Of a DNA stretch of 64,000 nt, positions 15,052 through 23,461 are shown in pieces. A program made the position numbers and the translations under genes. Every line of letters begins with the position of its first letter. Within the stretch, counting starts at the first letter, position 1. Source of the stretch: Leeia speluncae (GTDB lineage: Bacteria; Pseudomonadota; Gammaproteobacteria; Burkholderiales; Leeiaceae); the NCBI RefSeq assembly GCF_020564625.1, contig NZ_JAJBZT010000012.1, positions 1 through 64,000 on the forward strand. Direction: 5' to 3'. Under the pieces are notes generated by a model. The model ran no database searches. It was not told the DNA's origin and worked only from the letters and a program-made list of their open reading frames with translations.

Positions 15052-17808
15052 CTAGTGAGTTCGTCCTGACTCACGGCTGGTTAGGTCAGGAATGGGGACC
15101 TGCTCAAGCAATTGTAATATCTGCTCCAGTTCTGTCTTGCTCGCACAGCGCTTGCCATCTTGTGCGCGTAGTGTTGCCAAAGACTCTAGTTCATCAGGCT
15201 GCTCTATTAAGGTCTCCGCTAACTCCAAAGGAGTTTTGTTGCTCTCATCTCGGTGCCAAACCAATTTTGGAGCTAACAGCGATAAGCGCTTAACTGCATG
15301 AATATGACCAGCCCAGCTTGCTGTATGCAATGGGGAACGTCCATCTTTAGTTAGCTTATCCAAGGCACATGGGTGATCCAGAAGTGCATCCACACAGCCG
15401 TCTATGAGCGATTTACATGCAGCATGTAGCGCGGTCATTCCCTGTGAGTCTTGCATATCCGGATCTGCTCCCGCTCCCAACATAATCTTGAGCAGCGCCG
15501 TGTCGCCAGCTTCAGCTATTAGCATGAGCGGAGTTTGCCCCTTGAGATCAGCCATATTTAATTGTCTGGGGCTCTCCATTGCTAACAACCCAAGAAATTT
15601 TTTCCAATGAACCAACATATCTTCGAACTTCCGTTGCTCGTCTTGCAAATCATCAGGGAGTAATTTTCGCATTAGTGGAAGTTTCGACATAAATTGGGTA
15701 TGCCGTTTGATCAGGCTAATTAATACCGAATTGCCCTCAACATCTGGCAGAGGGGATTTCAACAATGATTGATTGGTTCTTATCCAGTGCCGGAGACCAT
15801 CTTGATTCCCAGACATAAGCAGAGGTATCAGATCCTGATATATTTTCTTAACCATTTCACTGGAGATGCGTTTCTCAGTCGGAATATCCGGATATGGTCT
15901 GTAGAGAGTGCTCCAGAAATATTCCGAAGCAGATCGAGCAACCTCCTCGATTGGTGGCACATCTTGGTATTTCATCATCCACCCACCCAGCATCTCTCGG
16001 TAGTACTTTTCGTGGTTGTTGGCGATAAGCTTACCGTTGGCAACAGCTAGTGCGAGACAATCCTTAGCTATCCAGGTACGCAACGTACCGAAATTGCTTT
16101 CGAAACTAGCCTCCAATGCCGCACGGAAGAGTTTCTCCGCGCTGTCGAAGTCATTACAGGCTAGCAGGTGTTTAGCCTTGTACTGCAAAATGACCGCCCT
16201 CCAAAGCGCATAGCCATCACTCGCCTCCGCTTCTTTAATCAAAGCTTCAACCTTGACTCGCGTATCTTTTGGACGATTTCTATATTCGCCATTAAGATGA
16301 ACATCAAGTTCTAGAAGAATGGCTTGAACAGTTTGAGCAGGTGAAGTCGCCAGTTCACGAAGTCGTTGAACAGCCATAAGTTTGGTTTCTCGTCCAAAGG
16401 TATGAAACTGCGCAACCTGCGCAACAACCCAGTAGCGATGTTCCTCCTGCAAAGTACGCCAAGGAGATGATGCCCTCATTCGCTCACGAAGCTTTAACAT
16501 ACTTCGTCGTTCATCCACGAAAGTTTCTGTACGCAGGGCATTCCGTTGAATAATGCTGAGAGTCGATGACTCATCCCAGCCAAAGAGATTTTCTAACTCA
16601 TCATCAGCCTGCATTTCAAAGAAAATACGAGTCAGGAAAGAAGCAAGTTCTAGATTGGACGAGTCCCTACGAGATGGCAGGATGGATAGAAACAGGCTAT
16701 TCTTTCCCCACTTAGGCAGATGTTCTTCGAAGCAAGCATTTTCAGCTGACTCACCTTGATCACAGCAATTTAGCCAAGCATCAATTGTGAGGTTATAAAC
16801 TAACTTGTAGAGAGAGCAAATTTGCAGAAGCTTGTTCTGCTGGGGATCAGTGCATGACCGATCAACATTTGGGCAAAGATGCTTGAGCAAACGGATGTAA
16901 CCATCCTGCACCATACGAGCTATCCGTAATCTTTGGCGAATGGTACTCATGAGGGGAGCCGCATAGCGTAAAGCTAGGCATTTAATAAATTCTGCCTGCT
17001 CGTTTTCATTGGCCTGCCCTTCCAGAATTGCTTCTAGACGCCCTGGTGCGGTCATGGCTATCTCAAGACGCAACTTGTCAGCAGTAAGCGCTTTACGTTT
17101 CACAAATGCCAAGGCATCAGAGAACTGTTGTGCATGTCCTCTTGTGATATCAAGAGAAAACGCACCATTGAACTTTAATTTCGCTTCGTCAGGAAAGTAT
17201 TTCTGAATGCTGTCGAGTCGAATTGGAGTCTCATTACGCCAATTGTACAATGAGCGCCTTATGTCATCATGACTGAGGTCATTATCATTAGGCTTACCGT
17301 ACTCATTTGCATGTTGCTCCACCGTTACACCAAGCAAATCAAGTAACCAGTCCACGACCTGAGCCACCGGTAAATATAGGCGATCTTTGCCATCTGCATT
17401 ACGGGTTTCTGGCAAATACCAGAAACGACCTGCTGCCATGCCGTTATCTAATGGTTGTTCGAGATGCCAAAACGCCACATGACGTGCCAATCCAGGGATA
17501 AACAAATGTCCCAACAGAACCCAAAGAATTTGAGGCGAATTTGCTGCAAACGTCCAGACATTCAACTCGATAGATTTGTAGTTGTTGATAAACTCCACGA
17601 GGTTATAGATCGCGTCCGATTGTGCTTGCTCATCCATGCCAAAAGCATTGAATATGCCACTAATAACTTCATCACACATGGCTGTGTGTAGATCAAGACT
17701 AACCTGTCCTGTTGAAAACTTATTTTTTTTGTTGGTCGGATACGGCGTACCCCCAAGACTTTGAAGGATTTCTAGGAGAATAGCTTCTGTAAGAGGCAAC
17801 GCGCTCAA
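15052..17808 (-). CDS. Large ankyrin-repeat protein, divergent from the viperin gene
   Basis: The protein has 918 residues. The first ~740 residues match no family I know; they are soluble, mostly helical and Trp/Leu-rich, with a possible helical-repeat region around 500-600. About three ankyrin repeats occupy roughly 748-845, recognisable from KGQTPLMLIAEAGDTALL, QGMTALHAACKSLIDG and DGRSPLHTASWAGHIHA. Ankyrin repeats mediate protein binding, so this may be a sensor or scaffold. There is no signal peptide or membrane segment. It is transcribed divergently from the prokaryotic viperin gene across a 197-bp region with a large inverted repeat, which suggests shared control. A role in antiviral defence is inferred from the neighbour only. 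Confidence 0.75.
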   Translation of the reverse strand: MSALPLTEAILLEILQSLGGTPYPTNKKNKFSTGQVSLDLHTAMCDEVISGIFNAFGMDEQAQSDAIYNLVEFINNYKSIELNVWTFAANSPQILWVLLGHLFIPGLARHVAFWHLEQPLDNGMAAGRFWYLPETRNADGKDRLYLPVAQVVDWLLDLLGVTVEQHANEYGKPNDNDLSHDDIRRSLYNWRNETPIRLDSIQKYFPDEAKLKFNGAFSLDITRGHAQQFSDALAFVKRKALTADKLRLEIAMTAPGRLEAILEGQANENEQAEFIKCLALRYAAPLMSTIRQRLRIARMVQDGYIRLLKHLCPNVDRSCTDPQQNKLLQICSLYKLVYNLTIDAWLNCCDQGESAENACFEEHLPKWGKNSLFLSILPSRRDSSNLELASFLTRIFFEMQADDELENLFGWDESSTLSIIQRNALRTETFVDERRSMLKLRERMRASSPWRTLQEEHRYWVVAQVAQFHTFGRETKLMAVQRLRELATSPAQTVQAILLELDVHLNGEYRNRPKDTRVKVEALIKEAEASDGYALWRAVILQYKAKHLLACNDFDSAEKLFRAALEASFESNFGTLRTWIAKDCLALAVANGKLIANNHEKYYREMLGGWMMKYQDVPPIEEVARSASEYFWSTLYRPYPDIPTEKRISSEMVKKIYQDLIPLLMSGNQDGLRHWIRTNQSLLKSPLPDVEGNSVLISLIKRHTQFMSKLPLMRKLLPDDLQDEQRKFEDMLVHWKKFLGLLAMESPRQLNMADLKGQTPLMLIAEAGDTALLKIMLGAGADPDMQDSQGMTALHAACKSLIDGCVDALLDHPCALDKLTKDGRSPLHTASWAGHIHAVKRLSLLAPKLVWHRDESNKTPLELAETLIEQPDELESLATLRAQDGKRCASKTELEQILQLLEQVPIPDLTSRESGRTH

Positions 17809-17872
17809 AATGTATGTCCAGTAATTTGGTTGTAGTTATAGTAATTTTCCTGAGTTCTCTCTATCTAGTCAC

Positions 17873-17946
17873 TGAAACTATTTGTCCCCCCCCCCGACGG
17901 CACCCCTTTTGCATATCAAACTAGGGAGGGGGTACAAGTAGTTTCA
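17873..17946. repeat. Large imperfect inverted repeat with a 10-C tract between ankyrin and viperin genes
   Basis: The left arm, TGAAACTATTTGTCCCCC, from 17873 is the near-inverse of the right arm GGGGGTACAAGTAGTTTCA ending at 17946. The arms pair over about 18 positions with two mismatches and enclose about 37 bases. The left arm runs into ten consecutive C residues (17886-17895). The element lies in the only intergenic space shared by the two divergent genes, so it could be an operator, an RNA structure, or the ends of a miniature transposable element. The C-tract could slip during replication. Confidence 0.7.
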
Positions 17947-18005
17947 TATTATTCTAAATTTTCCTCCTGCATTATTCGTGACTTCCACACTATCGAGTCA
18001 GAGTA

Positions 18006-18917
18006 ATGCATAAACCAACGACATTAGTAATCAACTGGCATCTAACCGAAGTTTGCAACTATCGTTGTCAGTATTGTTATGCTACTTGGAATGAGTCGTC
18101 TCATCATCGCGAGTTGATCCACAATCCAGAAAAAACCATAGCACTAATGAGTGAGTTGCATCAGTTCTTCAAGCCAAGTAGTCATAAAAATATATTGGGC
18201 AAAAAGATGGAATGGAATGCGGTAAGGATCAACTTTGCAGGTGGCGAACCATTACTCTATACGGAAAAGATCCCATCTATTATCAATCATGCAAAAGAAC
18301 TGGGGTTTGAAGTATCAATGATTACCAATGGCAGTCAATTGAGTGAAGATTTGCTGGGTCGATTGGCACCTCAGTTGAGTTGGCTAGGAATCAGCATTGA
18401 TTCTATCAATCCAGTAACCAATAACAATATTGGTAGGATAGATCGTCGAGGTCGCTTGCTTAACTATGAGACTTTAGCTCAACACTTAATTGATGCACGC
18501 AAGTCCAATCCTAATCTGCGCATCAAGCTCAACACAGTGGTCAACCAGTTGAATTATCACGAAGACCTGAGTACTTTCATTAAGCACTTAGCCCCGAATA
18601 AGTGGAAAGTTCTGCGAATGCTACCGGTGGTAAACCACAACCTAACAGTTAGCGATGAGCAGTTTAAAACTTTCGTTACCCGTCATCACGAGTTTCATGA
18701 CATCCTAAGTGTGGAAGACAATCATGACATGCATGAGTCATACCTGATGATCGACCCCTATGGAAGATTTTTTCAAAACAAGCCTCAGCTTGAAGGGCAA
18801 GGCTATAACTATAGCCAGCCCATTCTGGAGGTAGGAGCTGCAGCTGCGTTTGCAAAAATGACCTTTGACATCGAAAGATTCATAGCACGTTATGTCGTAA
18901 CCAAAAGCGATGACTGA
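18006..18917 (+). CDS. Prokaryotic viperin (pVip), antiviral radical SAM enzyme
   Basis: The 303-residue protein matches viperin along its length. The radical SAM cluster is C17-x3-C21-x2-C24 within EVCNYRCQYCYATW; the SAM-binding GGE motif is NFAGGEP at 76-82; ITNGSQLS and LNTVVNQLNYHEDL follow, then NKWKVLRMLPV, ESYLMIDPYGRF and a C-terminal ILEVG segment, as in animal viperin. pVips convert CTP, GTP or UTP to 3'-deoxy-3',4'-didehydro nucleotides that terminate phage RNA synthesis. Which nucleotide this one uses is not visible. No nucleotide-kinase gene, a common pVip neighbour, is adjacent; the neighbour is the divergent ankyrin protein. The ribosome site is weak. It is predicted to be cytoplasmic. 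Confidence 0.93.
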   Translation: MHKPTTLVINWHLTEVCNYRCQYCYATWNESSHHRELIHNPEKTIALMSELHQFFKPSSHKNILGKKMEWNAVRINFAGGEPLLYTEKIPSIINHAKELGFEVSMITNGSQLSEDLLGRLAPQLSWLGISIDSINPVTNNNIGRIDRRGRLLNYETLAQHLIDARKSNPNLRIKLNTVVNQLNYHEDLSTFIKHLAPNKWKVLRMLPVVNHNLTVSDEQFKTFVTRHHEFHDILSVEDNHDMHESYLMIDPYGRFFQNKPQLEGQGYNYSQPILEVGAAAAFAKMTFDIERFIARYVVTKSDD

Positions 18918-19299
18918 ACGGCCTTAGTTTATGATAAGAGTGTTTAATCAAAGGGCATGAACAGCAGTAAGGGATCAGCTTCACAACAAAGCTTGCTCAT
19001 AAACCTGTTCAAACTCTTCAAGTGGCCTGCCACCGTAGTTCTTCGAAGAGGAAATACTCCTGCAGCGCTTGAGAATCATCGACTTTGCCGAGGGATTAAG
19101 TAACCTTATGTATCTCGGTTTAATGCTATATTTTCGGGCTTTACATGGCGATGGAACTCATTCTGCAATCGCACAGTACTCAGACCGTTAGAAAAAGCTC
19201 TACAGTTAAGGGCTCATTCGCGCCGAATCATTGACAAACACTTGTTACCCCCATTCATTTGAAGCCTATACCCCAATTTAACATGGAAGAAAAATAGCT
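18918..19299. other. Gene-free stretch after the viperin gene
   Basis: About 380 bases without a convincing gene. A minus-strand reading around 18990-19080 gives a C-terminus-like peptide ending in LEEFEQVYEQALL followed by a stop, which may be the tail of a lost gene, but no family is recognised. No clear terminator is visible after the viperin stop. Confidence 0.4.
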
Positions 19300-21456
19300 T
19301 TACGGAAGCTGTTTTACTTCCGAGTATAATTTTTTTAAGTGTGCAATCCCTAAATCCAAGATAGGCTCATACATAAAAGAATTTAGATGAATGTTCTCAG
19401 GAGTCATTAAATTAACCTGTTCAAGCACCAAAACATCCCCCTCTTTACCAAGGCTCAACCTTTTGTATTCCTGAAGGAGCTTGATGGTTTGGTTCTCCGT
19501 GATGGCACCCACAAAAGCGGCATTGTTGATGGATTTAATCATATGCCGTTCAGCAAGCAATCTGATAGCAATCGAGAGAACAATCTTCCCTTCAAGTTCT
19601 ACAGCCTCTTCTTGAGCATTAAAAACTGATTCCGCCTCTTCGTTGATCAAATCTATTACAAGCTTCGTTTGTGGATTCAATGTCAATTGCTGCTTGTCAG
19701 TCAGAATTTTCTTGTAGATCGCGCAAAGCTCATCAAGAGTCATGGTGTCGGTATCACCTTTGACATGAAGCAATGATGTGAGCTTGAGAAATTCCGCGTC
19801 CAAACCGCAATATTCGGCCAAGTTACGAACAAATGGAATTGCTGAAATACAAAAAGCAGGTGTTGTTAAATTATCCCTCCAGTGATTAAAAGGATTCTTC
19901 TGATATTTTTCTTGAATCAGCTTAAGCTTTCTGCCTGTCTTGGTTGCATGCAGTTTGCAATCACGCCTTAACCCAAGCCTACCACTGATACTTCTGTAGA
20001 AATCGAAATTGTGGGAAAGAAAGAGACACAGGAATTGACCAGATGCTGAAATATCCTTGAGATATTCAATGATTGCATACTTGTTTTTATAGTCAAACGA
20101 GTCCGCAATATCATCAATTACCAAGATGGTTGTTGCACCTTGCTTCCTTCTCGTCTCAATCTCAAACATGATGTTCAATATATAGAGTGCTCTTCTTTCA
20201 CCTTGACTAAGCACTTTCAGCAAAGAGTCTCTAGCAACATCACCTTCACCATCGCCATCTTTGAATTTGAATGCAATTGAAGGTTGTGACCCTCTCAAGA
20301 TCACATCATCTTGGTTTGCTACGCTCATCTTAAACGGGACAGAGAACCGCTTGTTGAAAGTATCAACAACTGCTTCCCATTCTGTTCTTTCACTCTTGGC
20401 TTGCTCAATAGCCTCTTCAATAGTGACCTTGCTCGTTCTGTAGGCATCTAGGAATTGGTTATAGAGGTCCTTCTGATCAACCAAATAAGCAATCCAAAGG
20501 TCTTCCTGAAGCTTATTGAAGTCCTTCAAATAGGGAAGGATGTGCTGATTATCAAAGAGATAATCTCTGAATTTTCGTAGCTCAGTGTTTTGTATTTTCT
20601 TATCTATAGCATCAAATTTGGTAGCAAGAACCTTATCGGTCAGAATCTTCTTGCGTTCCTCTTCAATCTTTTCTGCAAGCTCATCAGCAGTAGAAATCTC
20701 TTTTATCCCATCTTTGGTTCTGAGATTTACTGAATGTTTTGCCTCAAAAAAACCATTGTCTTTGAGTTGCTTGTTAACAGTTGATGCGCTGTAGTGATTG
20801 AATTGCTTACTGAGAACGTCAGACTTGGAAACCAGTTCGTTGTATTTTTGGATATATTCTTCCAGCTGATCTTTGATTGACCCAGAATCCAGAAGCCCAA
20901 CTGTCTTGTCATTGAAAACTTCTGCATAGACCACAGTGGAAAGCTGCGAAGGAGTGCCGGCCCTCACAGGTTCTTCCAATGACTCTACAAGTTCAGCAAG
21001 CGACTTCTTTCCAAAGCATTTCAATATTTCAGTTTCAGGAGTAACGGTTCTACCAGTCAAACCAGACAATTGTTTCAGCTTCGCAAACAAAGCAGCCTGT
21101 TTATCAGCAATCTCCTTGAGAGCATCATCATACTTTTGTTTAACGGCACCATTAACAAGAAGCCGTGATGTTTTCTCAGATGAAAAATCGGCATTGTAGG
21201 GCTCAACAACAAATACTGAATCAGCGGCAATGTCACTACCCGCATCATCTTTTATTGATCTGCTTGATGCTCTTTCTGGAAAAATCAAGTCCTTCGTTTC
21301 TCGTCCCTTGGTGAGATCATCAAAGGTCTTTGAAAACGACGTTTTCATGAAGCCGTTTGGTGCATAAATGGCATAGCCATTGCTATTGCTAAAATCAAAT
21401 TCATGCACCAATTCACTGATGCCATAGCAGTTCTTAAGGTCAATGGAAAGCTTCAC
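19300..21456 (-). CDS. AAA/ABC-type ATPase with coiled coil, SMC/RloC-like architecture
   Basis: The 718-residue protein is an ATPase split by a long helical insert. The Walker A-like loop APNGFMKTS is at 32-40 and lacks the usual first Gly. The middle (about 110-400) is charged and helical. The ABC-signature-like LSQGERRALYIL is at about 409-420 and Walker B TILVIDDIADSFD at about 440-452. The C-terminal ~250 residues match nothing I recognise. ATPases of this build (RloC, PrrC, Lsr-type and other anti-phage proteins) sense DNA damage or phage activity. It lies 50 bp after the DUF262-HNH gene in the same direction, but a strong terminator sits in the gap, so its expression may be partly uncoupled. 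Confidence 0.75.
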   Translation of the reverse strand: MKLSIDLKNCYGISELVHEFDFSNSNGYAIYAPNGFMKTSFSKTFDDLTKGRETKDLIFPERASSRSIKDDAGSDIAADSVFVVEPYNADFSSEKTSRLLVNGAVKQKYDDALKEIADKQAALFAKLKQLSGLTGRTVTPETEILKCFGKKSLAELVESLEEPVRAGTPSQLSTVVYAEVFNDKTVGLLDSGSIKDQLEEYIQKYNELVSKSDVLSKQFNHYSASTVNKQLKDNGFFEAKHSVNLRTKDGIKEISTADELAEKIEEERKKILTDKVLATKFDAIDKKIQNTELRKFRDYLFDNQHILPYLKDFNKLQEDLWIAYLVDQKDLYNQFLDAYRTSKVTIEEAIEQAKSERTEWEAVVDTFNKRFSVPFKMSVANQDDVILRGSQPSIAFKFKDGDGEGDVARDSLLKVLSQGERRALYILNIMFEIETRRKQGATTILVIDDIADSFDYKNKYAIIEYLKDISASGQFLCLFLSHNFDFYRSISGRLGLRRDCKLHATKTGRKLKLIQEKYQKNPFNHWRDNLTTPAFCISAIPFVRNLAEYCGLDAEFLKLTSLLHVKGDTDTMTLDELCAIYKKILTDKQQLTLNPQTKLVIDLINEEAESVFNAQEEAVELEGKIVLSIAIRLLAERHMIKSINNAAFVGAITENQTIKLLQEYKRLSLGKEGDVLVLEQVNLMTPENIHLNSFMYEPILDLGIAHLKKLYSEVKQLP

Positions 21457-21482
21457 CTTTATTCCCCTTTTAATGTTAGTAA

Positions 21483-21504
21483 AAAAGCACCCGAAGGTGC
21501 TTTT
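21483..21504 (-). terminator. Rho-independent terminator between DUF262 and ATPase genes
   Basis: AAAAGCACC (21483-21491) pairs with GGTGCTTTT (21496-21504) around a CGAA loop, and a run of A on the plus strand gives the U-tract for leftward transcripts. It begins immediately after the stop of the DUF262 gene and ends 26 bp before the ATPase start, so it should attenuate or block read-through from one gene to the other. Confidence 0.85.
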
Positions 21505-21505
21505 C

Positions 21506-23173
21506 TTACTGCAATTCAGGATTTAGTATATCGTTTAAGGCACCAGCAATCGCTTCGGATCGCTTCTCAAGAAACAGCTCATAATCATCATTGAGAATAC
21601 CAAATTCTTTTGGACTCCCGATCAGGTGCGAACGGAGCGATCCTGATAGTTTTGAGTTTGTATCCTTAAATTCCGCAATGTAGGAGCTTGGAGCCTTTGC
21701 GCGGATTTTATTGTTTGATGCAGCATCAATCAATGTGATGTTGGCAATAACATTGGGTTCCAAAGATGGATACTTCTTTTCAACAAATGCCTTTGGGAAA
21801 AAGTGATGATAATTTCTGCTTGAAGCAATCTTCAAATTTGAGTTATCAAGTACAACATCACTATCATCATCAAAATTCCTTGGCTTATGGGATGCCAACA
21901 AGCACAGAACCGATTTGATGTAGGAGTTTCCAGCAGAGAACCAGGAGTCCGAAATGTCACTACTCTCTACGGAGAGTTCATCACTAGAATATCTAGGCTG
22001 TTTTTCCTTAAGAATCTGATTCATCTTCTTAAGGTCTTCACCAATTTTTGTTTCCGTGGCACTGCTATAGCGATTATTCAAGCCAACCCAGTAGAAAAAC
22101 TGTGCCAACAACTTCGCCTGAATTTCTGTCGGGCGTTTGTTATTGTTCTTGTGAAAGAAATAGGTGAACGGCACCAGTAGGGATGAGTAGGGAAGTAGTT
22201 GCGATACAGGAACCCGTATTTTCGTCCGAATAAAGTTCACGGCGGTGAACATTGCTGAAACCATAGGTTCCCACTTGGCTATAAACTTCTCTCTACGAAT
22301 TTTCAGAATGTCTTTGGCGCGGATACTTTCAACAGTGATTGCAGCCACAGCTTGAAGCACCGTGACTTCTGGAATGGTGTCAAATTTTGCCTTGGCCAAG
22401 CTGTCATCATTTTCATCACTGCCATTAAGCAGTTCCGCATACTTCAACGCCAGGTCAAACCCTTTTGCTTCGTCATAGGTCATTGCAACCATGATTTCAA
22501 AGAGCGTGAGCGGTTTTCCACCTGTGTTGATTCTTGAGAACACATCACAAGCAACGTCTATCGGGTAATCCTTGATTGTGATGGTAGGAAAGTCGTAAGT
22601 TGTAAGCTTGGCTTTGTACTCTTCGATAAGGTCTGACTTTTCTGGACCGGCCTGCTTGAACAGATCACTCATCTTCCGTGTAAGAAGATCATGCACGGAG
22701 ACATAGCTTTTCCCCTCATCCTTCTGACTCGTCACTATCTGTTCATCACTTGACGGCTCATAATCAAGATTTACATAGATGTCTCTGTAGTCAATCTCTT
22801 TACCTTCTTTGGTAATGCGGATGCCTTTTCTGATGGCAAAAAGGGAAGTGATGCGCTGCTGCCCATCCAAAATGTATTGGGCGTAATCGCCTTTTGGCGT
22901 TTCTGGCAATGGATGGTTTCCAATTTCCTTTACCGACCTCAGAACTTCCTTGGTTTTCCAGAAAATGAAAGTTCCAATTGGATAGCCCTTCAAAATGCTA
23001 TCTATCAACCTTGCACTCTGCTCTTTTTCCCAGACAAACTCACGTTGAAACATCGGCAATTTGATCTGCCCTGAATCAATCTCAAGGAATAAGGCTTCAT
23101 ATTTTTTATTGTTATTTTCAGGACGAAGAAGCACTACAGGATCTTCTTTTTCAACTTGTTCTTTGTCTACCAT
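21506..23173 (-). CDS. DUF262 (GmrSD-like) protein with C-terminal HNH nuclease domain
   Basis: The protein has 555 residues. The DUF262 ParB-like domain is marked by LPMFQREFVW at about 38-47 and the DGQQR motif in LDGQQRITSLFAI at about 99-110; DGQQR is the nucleotide-hydrolysis signature of GmrS-type modification-dependent restriction subunits. The C-terminal DUF1524/HNH-like nuclease region carries NYHHFFPKAF at about 454-463 and the later Asn-rich segment VIANITLIDAASNNKI. A single chain thus joins the GmrS and GmrD-like functions, as in type IV restriction enzymes that cut modified DNA. The start ATG follows AAGGG. It is the first gene of a pair with the ATPase. Confidence 0.85.
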   Translation of the reverse strand: MVDKEQVEKEDPVVLLRPENNNKKYEALFLEIDSGQIKLPMFQREFVWEKEQSARLIDSILKGYPIGTFIFWKTKEVLRSVKEIGNHPLPETPKGDYAQYILDGQQRITSLFAIRKGIRITKEGKEIDYRDIYVNLDYEPSSDEQIVTSQKDEGKSYVSVHDLLTRKMSDLFKQAGPEKSDLIEEYKAKLTTYDFPTITIKDYPIDVACDVFSRINTGGKPLTLFEIMVAMTYDEAKGFDLALKYAELLNGSDENDDSLAKAKFDTIPEVTVLQAVAAITVESIRAKDILKIRREKFIAKWEPMVSAMFTAVNFIRTKIRVPVSQLLPYSSLLVPFTYFFHKNNNKRPTEIQAKLLAQFFYWVGLNNRYSSATETKIGEDLKKMNQILKEKQPRYSSDELSVESSDISDSWFSAGNSYIKSVLCLLASHKPRNFDDDSDVVLDNSNLKIASSRNYHHFFPKAFVEKKYPSLEPNVIANITLIDAASNNKIRAKAPSSYIAEFKDTNSKLSGSLRSHLIGSPKEFGILNDDYELFLEKRSEAIAGALNDILNPELQ

Positions 23174-23224
23174 TTCTATCCCTTTAACAACCTTCTAGTC
23201 GCTTCCTCGACCATCCTATGTTAA

Positions 23225-23419
23225 TCACAAAGCCTCAATCAGCTTCAACACATCGCCAGTGGTGTGAGCACCTTCAATTGGGTTGCTCTCTAACACCATC
23301 ATATAGTGATAGCGGTAGCCTGTTTCATGTGCAATCTGGTTCACATTAGACGACAGATAAGCATGCAGTAAACTGACTTCTAAACCAAAGTTAATTGCAT
23401 AACATGCGTGGGGAGCCAT
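23225..23419 (-). CDS. Small hypothetical protein or gene remnant
   Basis: A 64-residue frame lies between the DUF262 gene and the PRTase-like gene on the same strand. The C-terminal half (VLESNPIEGAHTTGDVLKLIEAL region) looks like genuine protein sequence, but the ATG has no ribosome site and no family is recognised. It could be the tail of a truncated gene left by recombination between two defence modules. Confidence 0.3.
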   Translation of the reverse strand: MAPHACYAINFGLEVSLLHAYLSSNVNQIAHETGYRYHYMMVLESNPIEGAHTTGDVLKLIEAL

Positions 23420-23461
23420 TGTCGTTACTAATTTCTCGATGTAGCGAGTGTTGCAAAGGGT

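Noticed and set aside
18006-18917. Generic radical SAM maturase (for example an anaerobic sulfatase- or peptide-modifying enzyme)
   Set aside because: There is no SPASM/Cys-rich C-terminal domain and no precursor peptide gene, and the C-terminal half follows viperin segment by segment.
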